Positions 43,660 to 53,195 of a stretch of DNA of 64,000 bases are shown here, piece after piece (the stretch's first letter is position 1; each line of letters starts with the position of its first letter). This DNA is from Stutzerimonas stutzeri (GTDB taxonomy: Bacteria > Pseudomonadota > Gammaproteobacteria > Pseudomonadales > Pseudomonadaceae). The notes beneath the pieces are model-generated. The model made no database searches. It was not told where the DNA came from and worked only from the letters and a program-made list of their open reading frames with translations. The DNA is taken from positions 1,104,001 to 1,168,000 of the forward strand of contig NZ_CP046902.1 of NCBI RefSeq assembly GCF_009789555.1, written 5' to 3'. A program made the position numbers and the translations under genes.

Positions 43660-45627
43660 TCAAAGCATGCCGGGCCCGTCGTCCTCGGGTTGCTCCACCG
43701 GTGCCAGTTCGAGGTACTGGGCATTTTCCATGGCGCTGGCCGCGACGCGGTCGATGCTGCTCATCGTATGCCCGATGATCGAACTGACGATGGCCTCGTG
43801 ATGATGCTCCGGCAGGCGTTCGATGGCCGCCAGCACCTCTTCGCCGGGGACCGTTTCCTCGGCCAGCAGACGCTCGGCGATTTCATCCAGGGCCGGCCTC
43901 AGTCGCTGTAACAGCGCCATGCAGTCGCGGTCCAGCTGTTTGAGCAGGTTGTCTGCCGCGCGAATGGATTCGCCCGAATCGAACTCAATGTGCGCGTCGC
44001 GCACGGCCTGCAGGCTCAGCAGCGAGCCGTTCGGCCCCATCCCCAGCGCTCCGACCATCGACAGGGCGATCTTCGAGGCTTCCTGCAAATCCTGCCCGGC
44101 GCCGGATGAAACCTCATGGAAATACAGCTGCTCAGCGCCACGACCGGCCAGCAGCATCTGGATGCGGCTACGCAGCTCCGATTCCATGTGCAGGCGCTTG
44201 TCCTCCACCGGGGTGACCAGCGTTACTCCGAGGGCCTGGCCACGCGGCAGAATGGTGACCTTTTCTACCCGGCCGACGTTCAGCGCCGCGGCCACCAGGG
44301 CATGGCCGGCCTCGTGCACGGCAATGCGCTTGCGATCAGTGGCGGACATGGGGGTCACGCCGGAGGGCTGTTCGCCGATTCGGCAGGTTTCAACCGCATC
44401 GACGAAGTGCGACATACTGACTTCGCTGGCCCCGCCCCGCGCTGCCAGCAAGGCGGCGTGGTTGGCGATATAGGCGATGGCAGCCGGCGTCAGGCCGACG
44501 GTGTTGCGCGCCAGCTGTGGAAAATCCAGATCGTGTCCGGTACGGATCTTTCCCGCGTACAGGCGGAACAGCGCTTCACGGTCAACGAGCCCTGGCAGGC
44601 CTACCGCGATCGAGCGATCGAAGCGGCCCTCGCGCACCAGCGCCGGGTCCAGCGAGTTGGGGAAGTTGGTCGCACCCAGCACCAGCACGCCGCTGGCCCC
44701 GTCGAAACCGTCCATCTCGGCAAGGAACTGGTTGATGATCCGGTTGCTTTCGGCATCGCTGGAGCGTTGCTGTTCGGCACGCTTGCCGATGCCGTCGATC
44801 TCGTCGATGAAAATGATGCAGGGCGCCTGCTTGCGCGCCGTGCGGAACAGCGCCTTGACCTTCTGGATGCCGACGCCGAAATACATCGAGGAAAAATCGC
44901 TGCCGGTGACCTGGATGAAACTGGCATTGGATTCGGTGGCCAACGCCTTGGCCAGCTGGGTCTTGCCGGTACCGGGCTCGCCGGTCAGCAGCACGCCCTT
45001 GGGCGGACGGGCGCCCAGGGCCACATAGGCGGCGGGGTCGCGTAGATAATCGGTGACGTCGGTGAGTGCCTGCTTGGCTTCACTGGCGCCGATCACGTCG
45101 GTGAACGCAATGCCGCTGCCTTTGCGCTGCACACGGAAGCTCTGACTCTTGATCGCCAGGTAGCTGAACGCACCCACCAGAAGAAGGATGAAGGGTGCGT
45201 AGGGCACCAGCGCCTTGTACCAGGGCGCCTCGCCATCGGTCTGGAACAGCGTCAGCGGGAACAATTGGCCCTCGCTGCTGGCGTAATGATTGAGCAGCAA
45301 TTGGGCGATGCGACCGGATTGATCCGGCACCCAGTAGCGTTGGCCGTCGTTCAGGCTGACATAGATTGCGTCCTTGGCGAGCGCGGCGCTGGCGATCGTG
45401 GCGCCACGCAGATCGCCCATCAGCACCGAGAGGTCCTGGCGATTGGCTTCCCAGGGATCGGTCGATGCGTGAAGCGCTTCGAGCATGCTGGCCGCGGCGC
45501 CCGTGGCCGGTGTGGCCGGCGCGGTGGGCATAAACTGCCAGTAGGCCAGGCACGCGGCAAGGGCGAGCACCAGCAAAACGGAGAGCACAGGGCCGCGGCG
45601 GCCTTGTAGCAGACGTGGTGTTTTCAT
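43660..45627 (-). CDS. Divergent FtsH-like AAA metalloprotease
   Basis: From the ATG at 45627 the protein is 655 residues. Two transmembrane segments (about 13-31 and 144-159) bracket a periplasmic segment. An AAA domain follows with Walker A GEPGTGKT (216-223), Walker B IIFIDE (271-276) and second region of homology ALVREGRFDR. The zinc protease motif HEAGH (438-442) and third ligand D513 (GAGQDLQE) are intact, so it should be active. The pore loop is MYFGVG rather than the MFVGVG of classical FtsH. The gene lies outside the usual rrmJ/ftsH-folP context, so it is probably an accessory FtsH. Confidence 0.88.
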   Translation of the reverse strand: MKTPRLLQGRRGPVLSVLLVLALAACLAYWQFMPTAPATPATGAAASMLEALHASTDPWEANRQDLSVLMGDLRGATIASAALAKDAIYVSLNDGQRYWVPDQSGRIAQLLLNHYASSEGQLFPLTLFQTDGEAPWYKALVPYAPFILLLVGAFSYLAIKSQSFRVQRKGSGIAFTDVIGASEAKQALTDVTDYLRDPAAYVALGARPPKGVLLTGEPGTGKTQLAKALATESNASFIQVTGSDFSSMYFGVGIQKVKALFRTARKQAPCIIFIDEIDGIGKRAEQQRSSDAESNRIINQFLAEMDGFDGASGVLVLGATNFPNSLDPALVREGRFDRSIAVGLPGLVDREALFRLYAGKIRTGHDLDFPQLARNTVGLTPAAIAYIANHAALLAARGGASEVSMSHFVDAVETCRIGEQPSGVTPMSATDRKRIAVHEAGHALVAAALNVGRVEKVTILPRGQALGVTLVTPVEDKRLHMESELRSRIQMLLAGRGAEQLYFHEVSSGAGQDLQEASKIALSMVGALGMGPNGSLLSLQAVRDAHIEFDSGESIRAADNLLKQLDRDCMALLQRLRPALDEIAERLLAEETVPGEEVLAAIERLPEHHHEAIVSSIIGHTMSSIDRVAASAMENAQYLELAPVEQPEDDGPGML

Positions 45628-46094
45628 TTCACATCCAATCGGGAAGCCCGATGTTTTGACAAACAACCGCCGAGGAGGCGGACCACAGTTGTACACGGGG
45701 GAATCCCCGCAAGCGCCAACAGGATGGCGCTGGGCAGTACGGGCTTATGGGATGCGATTTATATGCCTGACTGCACACCGGGCGCTTGGGCTCCGATAGC
45801 CGGCGAGGATACGGCAAGTGCCATCATGCGCGGCGCTACACGACGAATGGCGCCCGGGTTTACGACGAATGACCGCCCGGTCGTGGAACGAAGCGGCGGT
45901 GATGAACTACGCCTTCGCGGGTCGCGGTCAACTGCCGAACGGCGCCCAGCATGCCGGCCGCGCGGGCGCTGCGAACAGGACGCTGGCTCCAGGCGCAGCG
46001 CGCTGCCGCGAACACGGTGGCGCGGCCTATTCAACGGGCCGTTCTACGCAGGCGGGCGACGTCCCGAGGGACGTCGCCGCGCTGAATAACCCGC
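45628..46094. other. 467-bp intergenic region
   Basis: No convincing gene is seen. It carries the upstream region of the FtsH-like gene on its left and, at its right end, a strong hairpin just downstream of the cytochrome c gene. Confidence 0.6.
46055..46078 (-). terminator. Hairpin after the cytochrome c gene
   Basis: A perfect 10-bp stem (GGCGACGTCC / GGACGTCGCC) with a 4-nt loop lies 17 bp beyond the cytochrome c stop on the minus strand. There is no T-run, so termination efficiency is uncertain. Confidence 0.45.
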
Positions 46095-47336
46095 TCAGCG
46101 CGCTTGCAGGCGGCGTTCGGCAATGGCCTCCGGAGTCAGGTCGCCGGGCTGCGAACCGAAATGAGCAAGCATGAAGTTACTCAGGGCGGACACCTCACGG
46201 TCATTGAAGTGACGGCTGAATGCCGGCATCAGATGATGACCGCTGGGGCCGTGCAGCGCGTCGCCGTTGAGGATTACCTGGACCAGATTCAGCCCCTGCG
46301 GATCGTTCAGCGTGCGCAACCCGCGCAGCGAGGCGTAGTCACTCTGGCGTCCGCTGCCGTCCCATTGATGGCAGCTGGCGCAGGCGTCGGCGAACAGCTT
46401 TTGCCCGAGCGGATGGCGGCTATCGGCTGGTGGCTCGTTTGCCAGCGCCTTGTTTTCCGGTCGCCTGACGTCGGCGGGCTGGCCAGGCACGGATTTCAGA
46501 TACACCACCATGGCCTGAATGTCCTCAGCCGTCAGGTGCCGCAGGCTGTGGTTGACCACTTCTGCCATCGGCCCGCCCGCGACGCCATAACCCGGTGCGA
46601 CGCCGGTTGCCAGGTAGCTGGCCAGCGCCTCATCCGGCCAGTTGCCAATACCGCTCTGCTCGTCGCCCGTGATGTTCCACGCCGCCCAGCCCTGAATCGT
46701 GGCGCCTCCCAGGGCCCTGGACCCGCTGCGGGCCTGCAGCAGATGGCGCGGCGTATGGCATTCGCCGCAGTGGCCGGGACCTTCGACCAGGTAGGCGCCG
46801 CGGTTCCATTGCTCTGATTGTCCGGCGTCCGGCTCGAAACGTTCGTCATCGAGGAACAGCAGATTCCACAGCGCGATGCCCCAGCGTTGATTGAAGGGAA
46901 AGCCGATGTCGTTTTCCCTGTTTGGCTGGGCCACTGGCTCCAGGCTGAACAGATAGGCCTTGATGGCCAGGATGTCCTCACGCGGCATCAGCGTGTAGGA
47001 CGTATAGGGGAAGGCCGGGTAGTAGTGCTTGCCATCCGGCCCGACGCCTTGCTGCATGGCTTCGACGAACTCGTCGTCGCTCCAGTTGCCGATGCCGGTC
47101 TCCTTGTCCGGGGTGATGTTGGTCGAATACAGCGTGCCGAACGGCATCTTCACCGGCAGACCGCCCGCGTAGGGCTTGCCGCCTTCGGTGATGTGGCAGG
47201 CCAGGCAGTCGGCGGCACGGGTCAGGTATTCGCCGCGCGCGATCAGCGCCGGGTCGGTTTCTTGTGCCGGCGCGCCGGCGGCGGTCATGGCAAGCGCGGC
47301 ACCCAGCAGGCCGCGCAGAGAGCGTCGAATCGTCAT
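46095..47336 (-). CDS. Triheme cytochrome c, electron acceptor of the adjacent dehydrogenase
   Basis: The 413-residue protein has a signal peptide (cleavage near APA-Q at residue 25) and three haem c sites: CLACH (44-48), CGECH (190-194) and CASCH (319-323). This is the triheme type that accepts electrons from periplasmic alcohol, aldehyde and N-heterocycle dehydrogenases. It is the third gene of the iorA-iorB-cytochrome operon, ten bases after iorB, so it probably links the molybdoenzyme to the respiratory chain. Confidence 0.9.
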   Translation of the reverse strand: MTIRRSLRGLLGAALAMTAAGAPAQETDPALIARGEYLTRAADCLACHITEGGKPYAGGLPVKMPFGTLYSTNITPDKETGIGNWSDDEFVEAMQQGVGPDGKHYYPAFPYTSYTLMPREDILAIKAYLFSLEPVAQPNRENDIGFPFNQRWGIALWNLLFLDDERFEPDAGQSEQWNRGAYLVEGPGHCGECHTPRHLLQARSGSRALGGATIQGWAAWNITGDEQSGIGNWPDEALASYLATGVAPGYGVAGGPMAEVVNHSLRHLTAEDIQAMVVYLKSVPGQPADVRRPENKALANEPPADSRHPLGQKLFADACASCHQWDGSGRQSDYASLRGLRTLNDPQGLNLVQVILNGDALHGPSGHHLMPAFSRHFNDREVSALSNFMLAHFGSQPGDLTPEAIAERRLQAR

Positions 47337-47346
47337 GCTGGGCTCC

Positions 47347-49545
47347 TCAAATCACGTAATAGCCGGCGCGTGCCAGCGGCAGTCGGCGGATACGGGTGCC
47401 GTTGGCCGCCGCCAGCGCGTTGACCAGCGCCGGAGCGATCATCGCCGTGCCGGACTCACCCACCCCGCCTGGCGCCTCGCGACTGTCGACGATGTGGGTT
47501 TCCACGGGCGGCGCATCGCTGATGCGCAACTGGCGATAGTCGTGGAAGTTGCTCTGCTCCACACGCCCTTCGCGGACAGTGATTTCGTTGAACAGCGCGG
47601 CGGACAGGCCGAACAGCGTTCCGCCTTCGATCTGCGATTTGACCGAGACCGGATTCATCACCTGACCGCAATCGATGGCCACCACCAGCCGCTTGAGCTT
47701 GATGCCCTTGTCCTCGGTCACCTGCAATTCGACGACGGTGGCCAGAAAACTGCCGAACACCTCCTGGACAGCCACGCCGCGCCCATGCCCGGCCTCCAGC
47801 GGATCGCCCCAGCCCGCTTTTTCAGCGGCCAGGCGCAACACCTGTTGAGCCCGTGGCTGGCTGCCCAGCAGGGCCATTCGGTATTGCACCGGATCGCGGT
47901 CGACGCTGCGTGCCACCTCATCGATGAAGCTTTCGAGCATGTAGGTACTGCGTAGCGGGCCGACACCGCGCCACCAGGATTGACGCAAGGCCCTGGGCGG
48001 CACCGGAACATAGTTCACGCGCAGATTCGCCAGGGCGTAGATCGGGTGCTGCGCGACCTCGACCGCGTCGCCATCCAGGCCGTTCTCCGGGACCGCTTCA
48101 GGCGCGAAGCGAGCCAGCACCGAGGCACCGGCAATGGTATGACGCCACCCCAGCAGCCGGCCCTGGTCGTCCAGCGCGGCGGCAAGACGGTCGATATAGT
48201 GCGGCCGATAAAGGTCGTGGGTGGTGTCTTCCTCACGTGTCCAGGTCAGTTTGATCGGATAGTCCACCTTCGCTGCGATCGTTACGGCCTGGCTGATGAA
48301 GTCAACTTCCAGGCGCCGACCGAAGGCCCCGCCGATCAACTGGTTGTTGACGATGACCTGTTCGGCCGGGCGCCCCGAAGCCTCGGCGGCTGCCGTTTGC
48401 GCACGCACCGGCACCTGGGTGCCAACCCAGAGTTCCACCGCGTCCGGGCGAACCTGGGCCACGCAGCTCATGGGCTCCAGCGCCGCATGAGCGAGGAAGG
48501 GCATCTCATATTCCGCCTCGAAGGTTTTTGCGGCGTCCTTGAGCGCCTGGTCGATGTCGCCCTGTTCATTGGCGACAGCGCCGGGCTTGTCCAGCGCATC
48601 CTGGATGTCGCGCTCCATCTGGCTGGAATCGATGCTGGCGTGTTCGCCGTAGTCCCATTCGATTTCCAGCGCTCGCAGGCCGGCGAAGCTCGCCCAGGTG
48701 TGCTCGCCGATCACCGCTACCGCATCATCCAGGCGGATCACATCGATCACGCCGGGGACCTGCCGCGCTGCGCGATCATCCAGGTGGCGCACGGTGCCGC
48801 CAAGCACCGGGCAGGCACGGGCCGAGGCGTACTTCATGCCGGGCAGCACCAGATCGATGGTGAAACGGGCGGTGCCGTCGACCTTCGCCGGTGTGTCCAG
48901 GCGCCGGGTCGGTTTGCCGATCAGCTTGAACTGCTCGGCGGGCTTGAGTGGAATGTTTTCCGGCACCGGCAGTTTCGAAGCGTCCTCGGCCAGTTCGCCA
49001 TAGCCGAGGCTCTGGCCTCCAGGGCCGAGTACGCGGCCGTTTTCGGCGCGCAACTGATCGGCCCCGACCTGCCAACGCTGCGCGGCAGCCTGGATCAGCA
49101 GCAATCGGGCGGCTGCACCGGCCTGGCGCAGGGGCTCCCAGTTACTGCGGATGGACGTCGAGCCGCCGGTGGCCTGGAAGTTGAGCAGTTTGTCGTTATA
49201 AATCGCCTCGTTCGGCGGTGCCTCCTTGAGCCTGATCTGGTCAAGTCCGATTTCCAGCTCTTCGGCCACCATCACCGCCAGCCCGCTTTGAGCGCCCTGG
49301 CCCATCTCGATCTTCGGCACGGTGAAGGTCACCTGTCCGTCGCGGTCGATGCTGATGAAGGCATCCAGCGCCGTGGCGTTGGACATCGGCTGGTCTTCGG
49401 GCCCTTCGTTGAGCACCTGCTCGGCGAAGCTGCGCCCGCTGAAAGGCAGGCTGAAACCGATCACCAGGCCGCCCAGGGCGAGGCTGCCGACCTTCAGCAG
49501 GTGCCGGCGCGACGGGGATTGCAGGGTGTTGTCAGGGTTGGCCAT
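47347..49545 (-). CDS. iorB: Molybdopterin aldehyde/N-heterocycle oxidoreductase large subunit (IorB-like)
   Basis: The 732-residue protein has a twin-arginine signal (SRRHLLKVGSLALGG), so it is folded with its cofactor before export. It is a xanthine-oxidase-family Mo subunit of the isoquinoline 1-oxidoreductase type, with EMGQGAQSG, GGAFGRR (near residue 395) and the C-terminal GGVGESGTAMIAPAL containing the catalytic glutamate. The substrate could be an aldehyde, nicotinate or another N-heterocycle. The start at 49545 was chosen because it places the Tat motif near the N-terminus. Confidence 0.88.
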   Translation of the reverse strand: MANPDNTLQSPSRRHLLKVGSLALGGLVIGFSLPFSGRSFAEQVLNEGPEDQPMSNATALDAFISIDRDGQVTFTVPKIEMGQGAQSGLAVMVAEELEIGLDQIRLKEAPPNEAIYNDKLLNFQATGGSTSIRSNWEPLRQAGAAARLLLIQAAAQRWQVGADQLRAENGRVLGPGGQSLGYGELAEDASKLPVPENIPLKPAEQFKLIGKPTRRLDTPAKVDGTARFTIDLVLPGMKYASARACPVLGGTVRHLDDRAARQVPGVIDVIRLDDAVAVIGEHTWASFAGLRALEIEWDYGEHASIDSSQMERDIQDALDKPGAVANEQGDIDQALKDAAKTFEAEYEMPFLAHAALEPMSCVAQVRPDAVELWVGTQVPVRAQTAAAEASGRPAEQVIVNNQLIGGAFGRRLEVDFISQAVTIAAKVDYPIKLTWTREEDTTHDLYRPHYIDRLAAALDDQGRLLGWRHTIAGASVLARFAPEAVPENGLDGDAVEVAQHPIYALANLRVNYVPVPPRALRQSWWRGVGPLRSTYMLESFIDEVARSVDRDPVQYRMALLGSQPRAQQVLRLAAEKAGWGDPLEAGHGRGVAVQEVFGSFLATVVELQVTEDKGIKLKRLVVAIDCGQVMNPVSVKSQIEGGTLFGLSAALFNEITVREGRVEQSNFHDYRQLRISDAPPVETHIVDSREAPGGVGESGTAMIAPALVNALAAANGTRIRRLPLARAGYYVI

Positions 49546-49556
49546 CTTGCGCCTCC

Positions 49557-50009
49557 TCATGCCTGGGCGACGCGCTTGATGGCGCTGCGAATACGGGTAT
49601 AGGTACAGCAGCGGCACAGATTACCGGCCATGCCCTGATCGATGGCGCGGTCGTCTGGCGTGGGGTTCTGCTCCAGCAGCGCGACGGCGGACATGATCTG
49701 CCCGCACTGGCAATAACCGCATTGCACCACCTCGTCTTCCAGCCAGGCCTGTTGCACCTGCTGGCCAAGTTCGGTGGCGCCGATGTGCTCGATGGTGACC
49801 ACCTTGCGGCCTTTCACTTCCCCGACCGGCAGCACGCAGGCCCGTGCCGCCTGGCCGTCCAGATGCACCGTGCAGGCACCGCACTGGGCGATGCCGCACC
49901 CGTACTTGCTGCCGGTAAGCCCCAGCACATCGCGCAGTACCCAGAGCAGGGGCATGTCTTCGGGAACGTCGACCTCCAGGTCGGCGCCGTTGATAGAAAG
50001 CGTCAGCAT
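49557..50009 (-). CDS. iorA: 2x[2Fe-2S] subunit of the molybdopterin oxidoreductase (IorA-like)
   Basis: The 150-residue subunit holds the plant-type 2Fe-2S cluster (C38, C43, C46, C58) and the helical 2Fe-2S cluster (C97, C100, C132, C134) of the xanthine-oxidase family. It relays electrons from the Mo site to the cytochrome. It is first in the operon; IorB follows after eleven bases. It has no signal peptide and would be exported bound to the Tat-borne large subunit. Confidence 0.92.
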   Translation of the reverse strand: MLTLSINGADLEVDVPEDMPLLWVLRDVLGLTGSKYGCGIAQCGACTVHLDGQAARACVLPVGEVKGRKVVTIEHIGATELGQQVQQAWLEDEVVQCGYCQCGQIMSAVALLEQNPTPDDRAIDQGMAGNLCRCCTYTRIRSAIKRVAQA

Positions 50010-50145
50010 GAATCGGGACCTCGCATCAGGCTCTAAAACGGGCGCGCATTATGGTTGGTTTGGTGCGCGCCTTAGAACGAGACAACGGGCGAGGCGAAAG
50101 TTGCCCGCATCGAGGCAACTAATTGCTCACGGAGCCAGGGCCGGG

Positions 50146-51246
50146 TCAGGCCTCGATTACCACCGGCAGCACCGCTGACGCCTGTTGTGTGCGTAGCGAC
50201 AAGCGCGCCGCGGCCCGGCGCGCGATGCCTTGGTAGGTCTGCGCGAGGCTACCTTCCGGTTCGGCGATCACCACCGGTACGCCATCATCGGCACCCACCC
50301 GGATGCGCATGTCCAGCGGCAGCTCGCCCAGCAACTCGCTGCCATGTTGATTGGCCATGCGGCGGGCGCCGCCGCTGCCGAAGATGTGCTCTTCATGCCC
50401 GCACTGACTACAGACATGTAGGCTCATGTTCTCGATGATGCCGAGCACCGGCACGTTGACCTTCTCGAACATGCGCAGACCCTTGCGCGCGTCGAGCAGG
50501 GCGAGATCCTGCGGCGTGGTGACGATCAGCGCGGCGGACACGGGCATGCGCTGCGCCAGGGTCAGGTGAATGTCGCCGGTGCCGGGCGGCAGGTCGACGA
50601 TCAGGTAGTCGAGCTCCTGCCAGTGGGTTTCCTGCAACAGGCGGGTCAGCGCCTGAGTGATCATCGGCCCGCGCCAGATCACCGGGGCTTCTTCATCGAC
50701 GAGAAAGCCGATGGACATGCATTGCAGGCCGTGGCCGAGCATTGGCTGCAGCTTCCCCGCACGCGTTTCAGGCAAGCCGCTGAGACCGAGCAGCCGCGGC
50801 TGGCTGGGCCCGTAGAGATCCGCATCGAGCATGCCGACATTCGCGCCATCGGCCGCCAGGGCCAAGGCCAGGTTGACCGCCGTGGTGGACTTGCCCACGC
50901 CGCCCTTGCCCGACGCGACCGCGATCAGGTGTTTGACGCCCGGCAGGGGCTGGCTGGTGGTCGAGGCCGGCGTCACCGACCAGTCGATCTCGACCGTCAC
51001 CGCGGTGGCTTGGGTGTGGGCCAGCAGCAGAGCCTTCAGCGCGCGGCTGAGGGCATCACGATAGCCGTCCGCAGGAAAGCCCAGGGCAAGGCGAAGGTGC
51101 AGCTGCGAGCCGTCGACGCGTAGCTCACGCACCGCGCCGGCGCTGAGCAGGTCGCAGCCGAGACAGGGCTCGATCCACTGGGACAGGGAGTGCTCGGCCT
51201 GCTGACGCAGCCCGACGGCGGGTGTCGCGAAGCGGTGAAGGTTCAT
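50146..51246 (-). CDS. Mrp/ApbC-family Fe-S carrier ATPase
   Basis: The 366-residue P-loop ATPase has an N-terminal MIP18/DUF59-like region (about 15-90), Walker A with GKGGVGKS at 113-120, MLDADLYGPSQPRL and a C-terminal CxxC (HVCSQCG) that in Mrp/ApbC proteins bridges a labile 4Fe-4S cluster. It would load clusters onto the ferredoxins and dehydrogenase encoded around it. The housekeeping copy is normally elsewhere in pseudomonads, so this looks like a dedicated paralogue. Confidence 0.87.
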   Translation of the reverse strand: MNLHRFATPAVGLRQQAEHSLSQWIEPCLGCDLLSAGAVRELRVDGSQLHLRLALGFPADGYRDALSRALKALLLAHTQATAVTVEIDWSVTPASTTSQPLPGVKHLIAVASGKGGVGKSTTAVNLALALAADGANVGMLDADLYGPSQPRLLGLSGLPETRAGKLQPMLGHGLQCMSIGFLVDEEAPVIWRGPMITQALTRLLQETHWQELDYLIVDLPPGTGDIHLTLAQRMPVSAALIVTTPQDLALLDARKGLRMFEKVNVPVLGIIENMSLHVCSQCGHEEHIFGSGGARRMANQHGSELLGELPLDMRIRVGADDGVPVVIAEPEGSLAQTYQGIARRAAARLSLRTQQASAVLPVVIEA

Positions 51247-51365
51247 GGCGTGCTCCAGGCGGGATCGAATGGCTTTTTTGCAGGCGTGAGGGGGGCGCCG
51301 AGTCTTTGCTTGCGCTCAAGCGGTGAACGCTTCGCCCGCAAAGCTCGCGCCCAAAGGGGGCTCGG

Positions 51366-52142
51366 TTATTTCTCGACGAAGGCGCGCTCGATTACGTAGT
51401 CGCCAGGTTCGCCCTGCTGCGAGGAGGCTTCGAAGCCCATCCCGTCAAGCATGGCGGTCAGCGCGTCGAGCATCGCCGGGCTGCCGCAGAGCATCACGCG
51501 GTCGCTGTCCTTGTTCAGCGGCGGCAGGCCGATGTCGGTGGCGAGCTGGCCGGTTTCCACCAGCGTGGTGATGCGGCCCTGGTTGCGGAACGGCTCGCGG
51601 GTGACGGTGGGGTAGTAGATGAGCTTGTCGCGCACGGCTTCACCGAGGAATTCATGCTCCGGCAGCTCGTGGGTCAGGTAGTCGTGGTAAGCCAGTTCGC
51701 TGACCTCGCGCACGCAATGCACCAGCACGATCTTGTCGAAGCGCTCATAGGCTTCCGGGTCGCGAACGATGCTCATGAACGGCGCGAGGCCAGTGCCGGT
51801 GCCGAACAGATAAAGGTGCTTGCCGGGCCGCAGGTCATGCATGACCAGCGTGCCGACCGGCTTGCGGCTGACCAGGATCGGGTCGCCTTCCTTGAGATGC
51901 TGCAGGCGCGAGGTGAGCGGGCCGTCCGGCACCTTGATGCTGAGAAACTCCAGATGTTCGTCATGGTTGGCGCTGACGATGCTGTAGGCGCGCATCAGCG
52001 GCTTGCCCTCGACGCCGAGGCCGATCATCACGAAGTGACCGTTCTCGAAGCGCAGGCCTGGATCGCGGGTGGTGGTGAAGCTGAACAGGGTGTCGTTCCA
52101 GTGGCGAACGCTGAGAACGCTTTCAGTACCGATTGCAGCCAT
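51366..52142 (-). CDS. fpr: Ferredoxin-NADP(+) reductase
   Basis: The 258-residue flavoprotein is a bacterial-type FNR: FAD motif RAYS at residues 51-54, the NADP motif GTGTGLAPF near 114-122, CGSPAM near residue 210 and a C-terminal ERAFVEK. It exchanges electrons between NADPH and ferredoxin. Embedded between two ferredoxin-linked parts of the cluster, it probably serves them specifically, so it may be a paralogue of the general fpr. Confidence 0.92.
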   Translation of the reverse strand: MAAIGTESVLSVRHWNDTLFSFTTTRDPGLRFENGHFVMIGLGVEGKPLMRAYSIVSANHDEHLEFLSIKVPDGPLTSRLQHLKEGDPILVSRKPVGTLVMHDLRPGKHLYLFGTGTGLAPFMSIVRDPEAYERFDKIVLVHCVREVSELAYHDYLTHELPEHEFLGEAVRDKLIYYPTVTREPFRNQGRITTLVETGQLATDIGLPPLNKDSDRVMLCGSPAMLDALTAMLDGMGFEASSQQGEPGDYVIERAFVEK

Positions 52143-52187
52143 GGCAAAACCTCCAAACAGTCAAAGGGAAACGAGGCAGGAAAACCG

Positions 52188-53195
52188 TCAGGGCGACGCG
52201 AGCGCCAGCATCGCCATCGCGCCCAGCAGCAGGCCGACGCTGAGCACCACCAACAGCAGCATTGGCCGCCAGCCCTGGGAAAAGAGTTCGCTGAGGGTGG
52301 TGCGCATGCCGAGCGCCGCCATGGCGAGCAGCAGGCAGGCACTGGACGCGGCCACCAGCCCTTCGCGCAACCCGGGCGGTAGCCAGCCGAGGCTGTTGAG
52401 GCCGAACAGGGCGAGAAAACCGAGCAGGAAAAACGGGAACTCACTGCTGGCGGACTCACCGCGGCGCAGCAGCCAGCCGAGGAGCAACACCAGTGGCGCC
52501 AGCAGCGCGACGCGCAACAGCTTGGTCAGCGTGGCGACGTCGCCGGCCGTCTCCGACACCAGGTAGCCGGCACCGGCTGCCTGGGCGACATCATGGATAC
52601 TGGCGCCGAGCAGCAGACCGCGCTCCACTTCGCTGTAGCCCAGCGCGCCGAGCAGCGGCGGGTAGAGCAGCATCGACAGCGTGCCCAGCGCGGTGACGCC
52701 CACCACGACGCCGAGCAGCCGGCGATCTTCCAGTTTGCCGGCGGGAATCACCGCCGCCACCGCGATTGCCGCCGATACGCCGCAGATTGCCACCGCCACG
52801 CCGGCGACCAGGCTGTGTAGCCGCGGCAGGCCGAGCCAGTGGCCGAGCAGCAATGCGCCACCGATGACCAGCGGCACGCTGCTCAGCACGATCAAGAGCG
52901 GCAGGCTGCCGACGCTGAGCAGTTGCTCGACGCCAATGCGCGCGCCGAGCAGGGCCACGCCGATGCGCAGGATCTGCCGGCTACAGAAAGTCACTCCAGC
53001 CTGCATGCGTGGTTCAGCGGCCTGATTGGCGAAGCCAAAGCCCAGCAGCAGGACCAGCATCAGCGCGGGCGCGCCGTAGTGCTCGGCGAGAAAGCTGCCG
53101 GCCAACGCCAGCACCGCGCACAGTGCCGCGCCTGGATACAGCCGGCAGAGCGCCGTGAAGGGCGGCGCGAGCCGTTGCTGGACGCGCGTGTTCAT
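52188..53195 (-). CDS. YeiH-family putative sulfate exporter
   Basis: The 335-residue protein has about ten hydrophobic segments and the family segments VTFCSRQILRIGVALLGARIG, AICGVSAAIAVAAVIPA and GASIHDVAQAAGAGYLVSE. The family (UPF0324) is annotated as putative sulfate exporters, often found with organosulfur catabolism; the transport direction is rarely tested. It overlaps the DUF971 gene by four bases (ATGA), so the two are coupled. Confidence 0.88.
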   Translation of the reverse strand: MNTRVQQRLAPPFTALCRLYPGAALCAVLALAGSFLAEHYGAPALMLVLLLGFGFANQAAEPRMQAGVTFCSRQILRIGVALLGARIGVEQLLSVGSLPLLIVLSSVPLVIGGALLLGHWLGLPRLHSLVAGVAVAICGVSAAIAVAAVIPAGKLEDRRLLGVVVGVTALGTLSMLLYPPLLGALGYSEVERGLLLGASIHDVAQAAGAGYLVSETAGDVATLTKLLRVALLAPLVLLLGWLLRRGESASSEFPFFLLGFLALFGLNSLGWLPPGLREGLVAASSACLLLAMAALGMRTTLSELFSQGWRPMLLLVVLSVGLLLGAMAMLALASP

